Under the pieces are notes generated by a model that saw only the letters and a program-made list of their open reading frames with translations, was not told the DNA's origin and did no database searches. This document shows positions 35,822 to 35,857 of a DNA stretch of 35,857 nt, one piece after another. A program made the position numbers and the translations under genes. Every line of letters begins with the position of its first letter. The stretch's first letter is position 1. Source of the DNA: Bacteroides sp. (lineage in GTDB: Bacteria; Bacteroidota; Bacteroidia; Bacteroidales; Bacteroidaceae); NCBI GenBank assembly GCA_019414725.1, contig DXLM01000029.1, forward strand, positions 1-35,857, given 5' to 3'.

Positions 35822-35857
35822 CATCCGAGGATTACAGATAAAATAGAAAGGATAAAT

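Overview
The window reads as chromosome of a gut Bacteroidaceae member (Bacteroides or Phocaeicola type). Evidence: two SusC/SusD pairs, a hybrid two-component system (HTCS), Bacteroidetes-type promoters (-7 TAnnTTTG, sometimes with a -33 TTG/TTTG 19-20 bp upstream), no Shine-Dalgarno dependence, and the succinate-to-propionate methylmalonyl-CoA decarboxylase cluster. No rRNA, tRNA, CRISPR array, phage or intact insertion sequence was seen.

Layout. (1) 1-436: a promoter firing out of the left edge, then unassigned sequence. (2) 3800 down to 437, minus strand: a tight housekeeping operon (nitroreductase, small membrane protein, Rossmann/DUF2520 protein, KdsC-like phosphatase, Maf pyrophosphatase, GNAT acetyltransferase). 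(3) 3878-5874, plus: a FemAB/GNAT-like acyltransferase and a YghZ-type aldo/keto reductase broken by a one-base frameshift. (4) 6100-10831, plus: methylmalonyl-CoA epimerase and the four subunits of a sodium-pumping methylmalonyl-CoA decarboxylase; the small subunit is a lamin-tail/OadG fusion. A terminator follows. (5) 11034-12035, plus: a cation diffusion facilitator with a cysteine-rich tail, then a MITE-like inverted-repeat element containing a bidirectional terminator. (6) 19631 down to 12293, minus: a metzincin-type secreted metalloprotease, SusC and SusD with no carbohydrate enzyme, best read as a peptide/protein-uptake locus. A palindrome sits at its presumed transcription start. Divergent from it, 20208-21326 encodes an unrecognised secreted protein. 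(7) 35111 down to 21387, minus: a compact beta-glucan utilisation locus (HTCS, GH16, SusC, SusD, surface glycan-binding protein, GH3). (8) 35299-35857: an HxlR regulator divergent from a gene beyond the right edge, with opposing promoters around a short inverted repeat.

How the genes work together. In the glucan locus, surface GH16 would cut beta-1,3 or mixed-linkage glucan. SGBP, SusD and SusC would bind and import the oligosaccharides, periplasmic or lipid-anchored GH3 would release glucose, and the HTCS would sense an oligosaccharide and activate the GH16-GH3 operon. Upstream of GH16 lie two pairs of direct repeats, each with exactly 21-bp periodicity, next to a degenerate -7 box; they look like the HTCS DNA target. 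Glucose fermented to succinate would then feed region 4, giving propionate and a sodium gradient.

Most unusual observations: the 21-bp-phased repeats (30922-31000), the palindrome-controlled metalloprotease/SusCD locus with its divergent unknown gene, the aldo/keto reductase frameshift, the lamin-tail/OadG fusion, and the HxlR divergent control region. All assignments come from reading the sequence; no database search was run.
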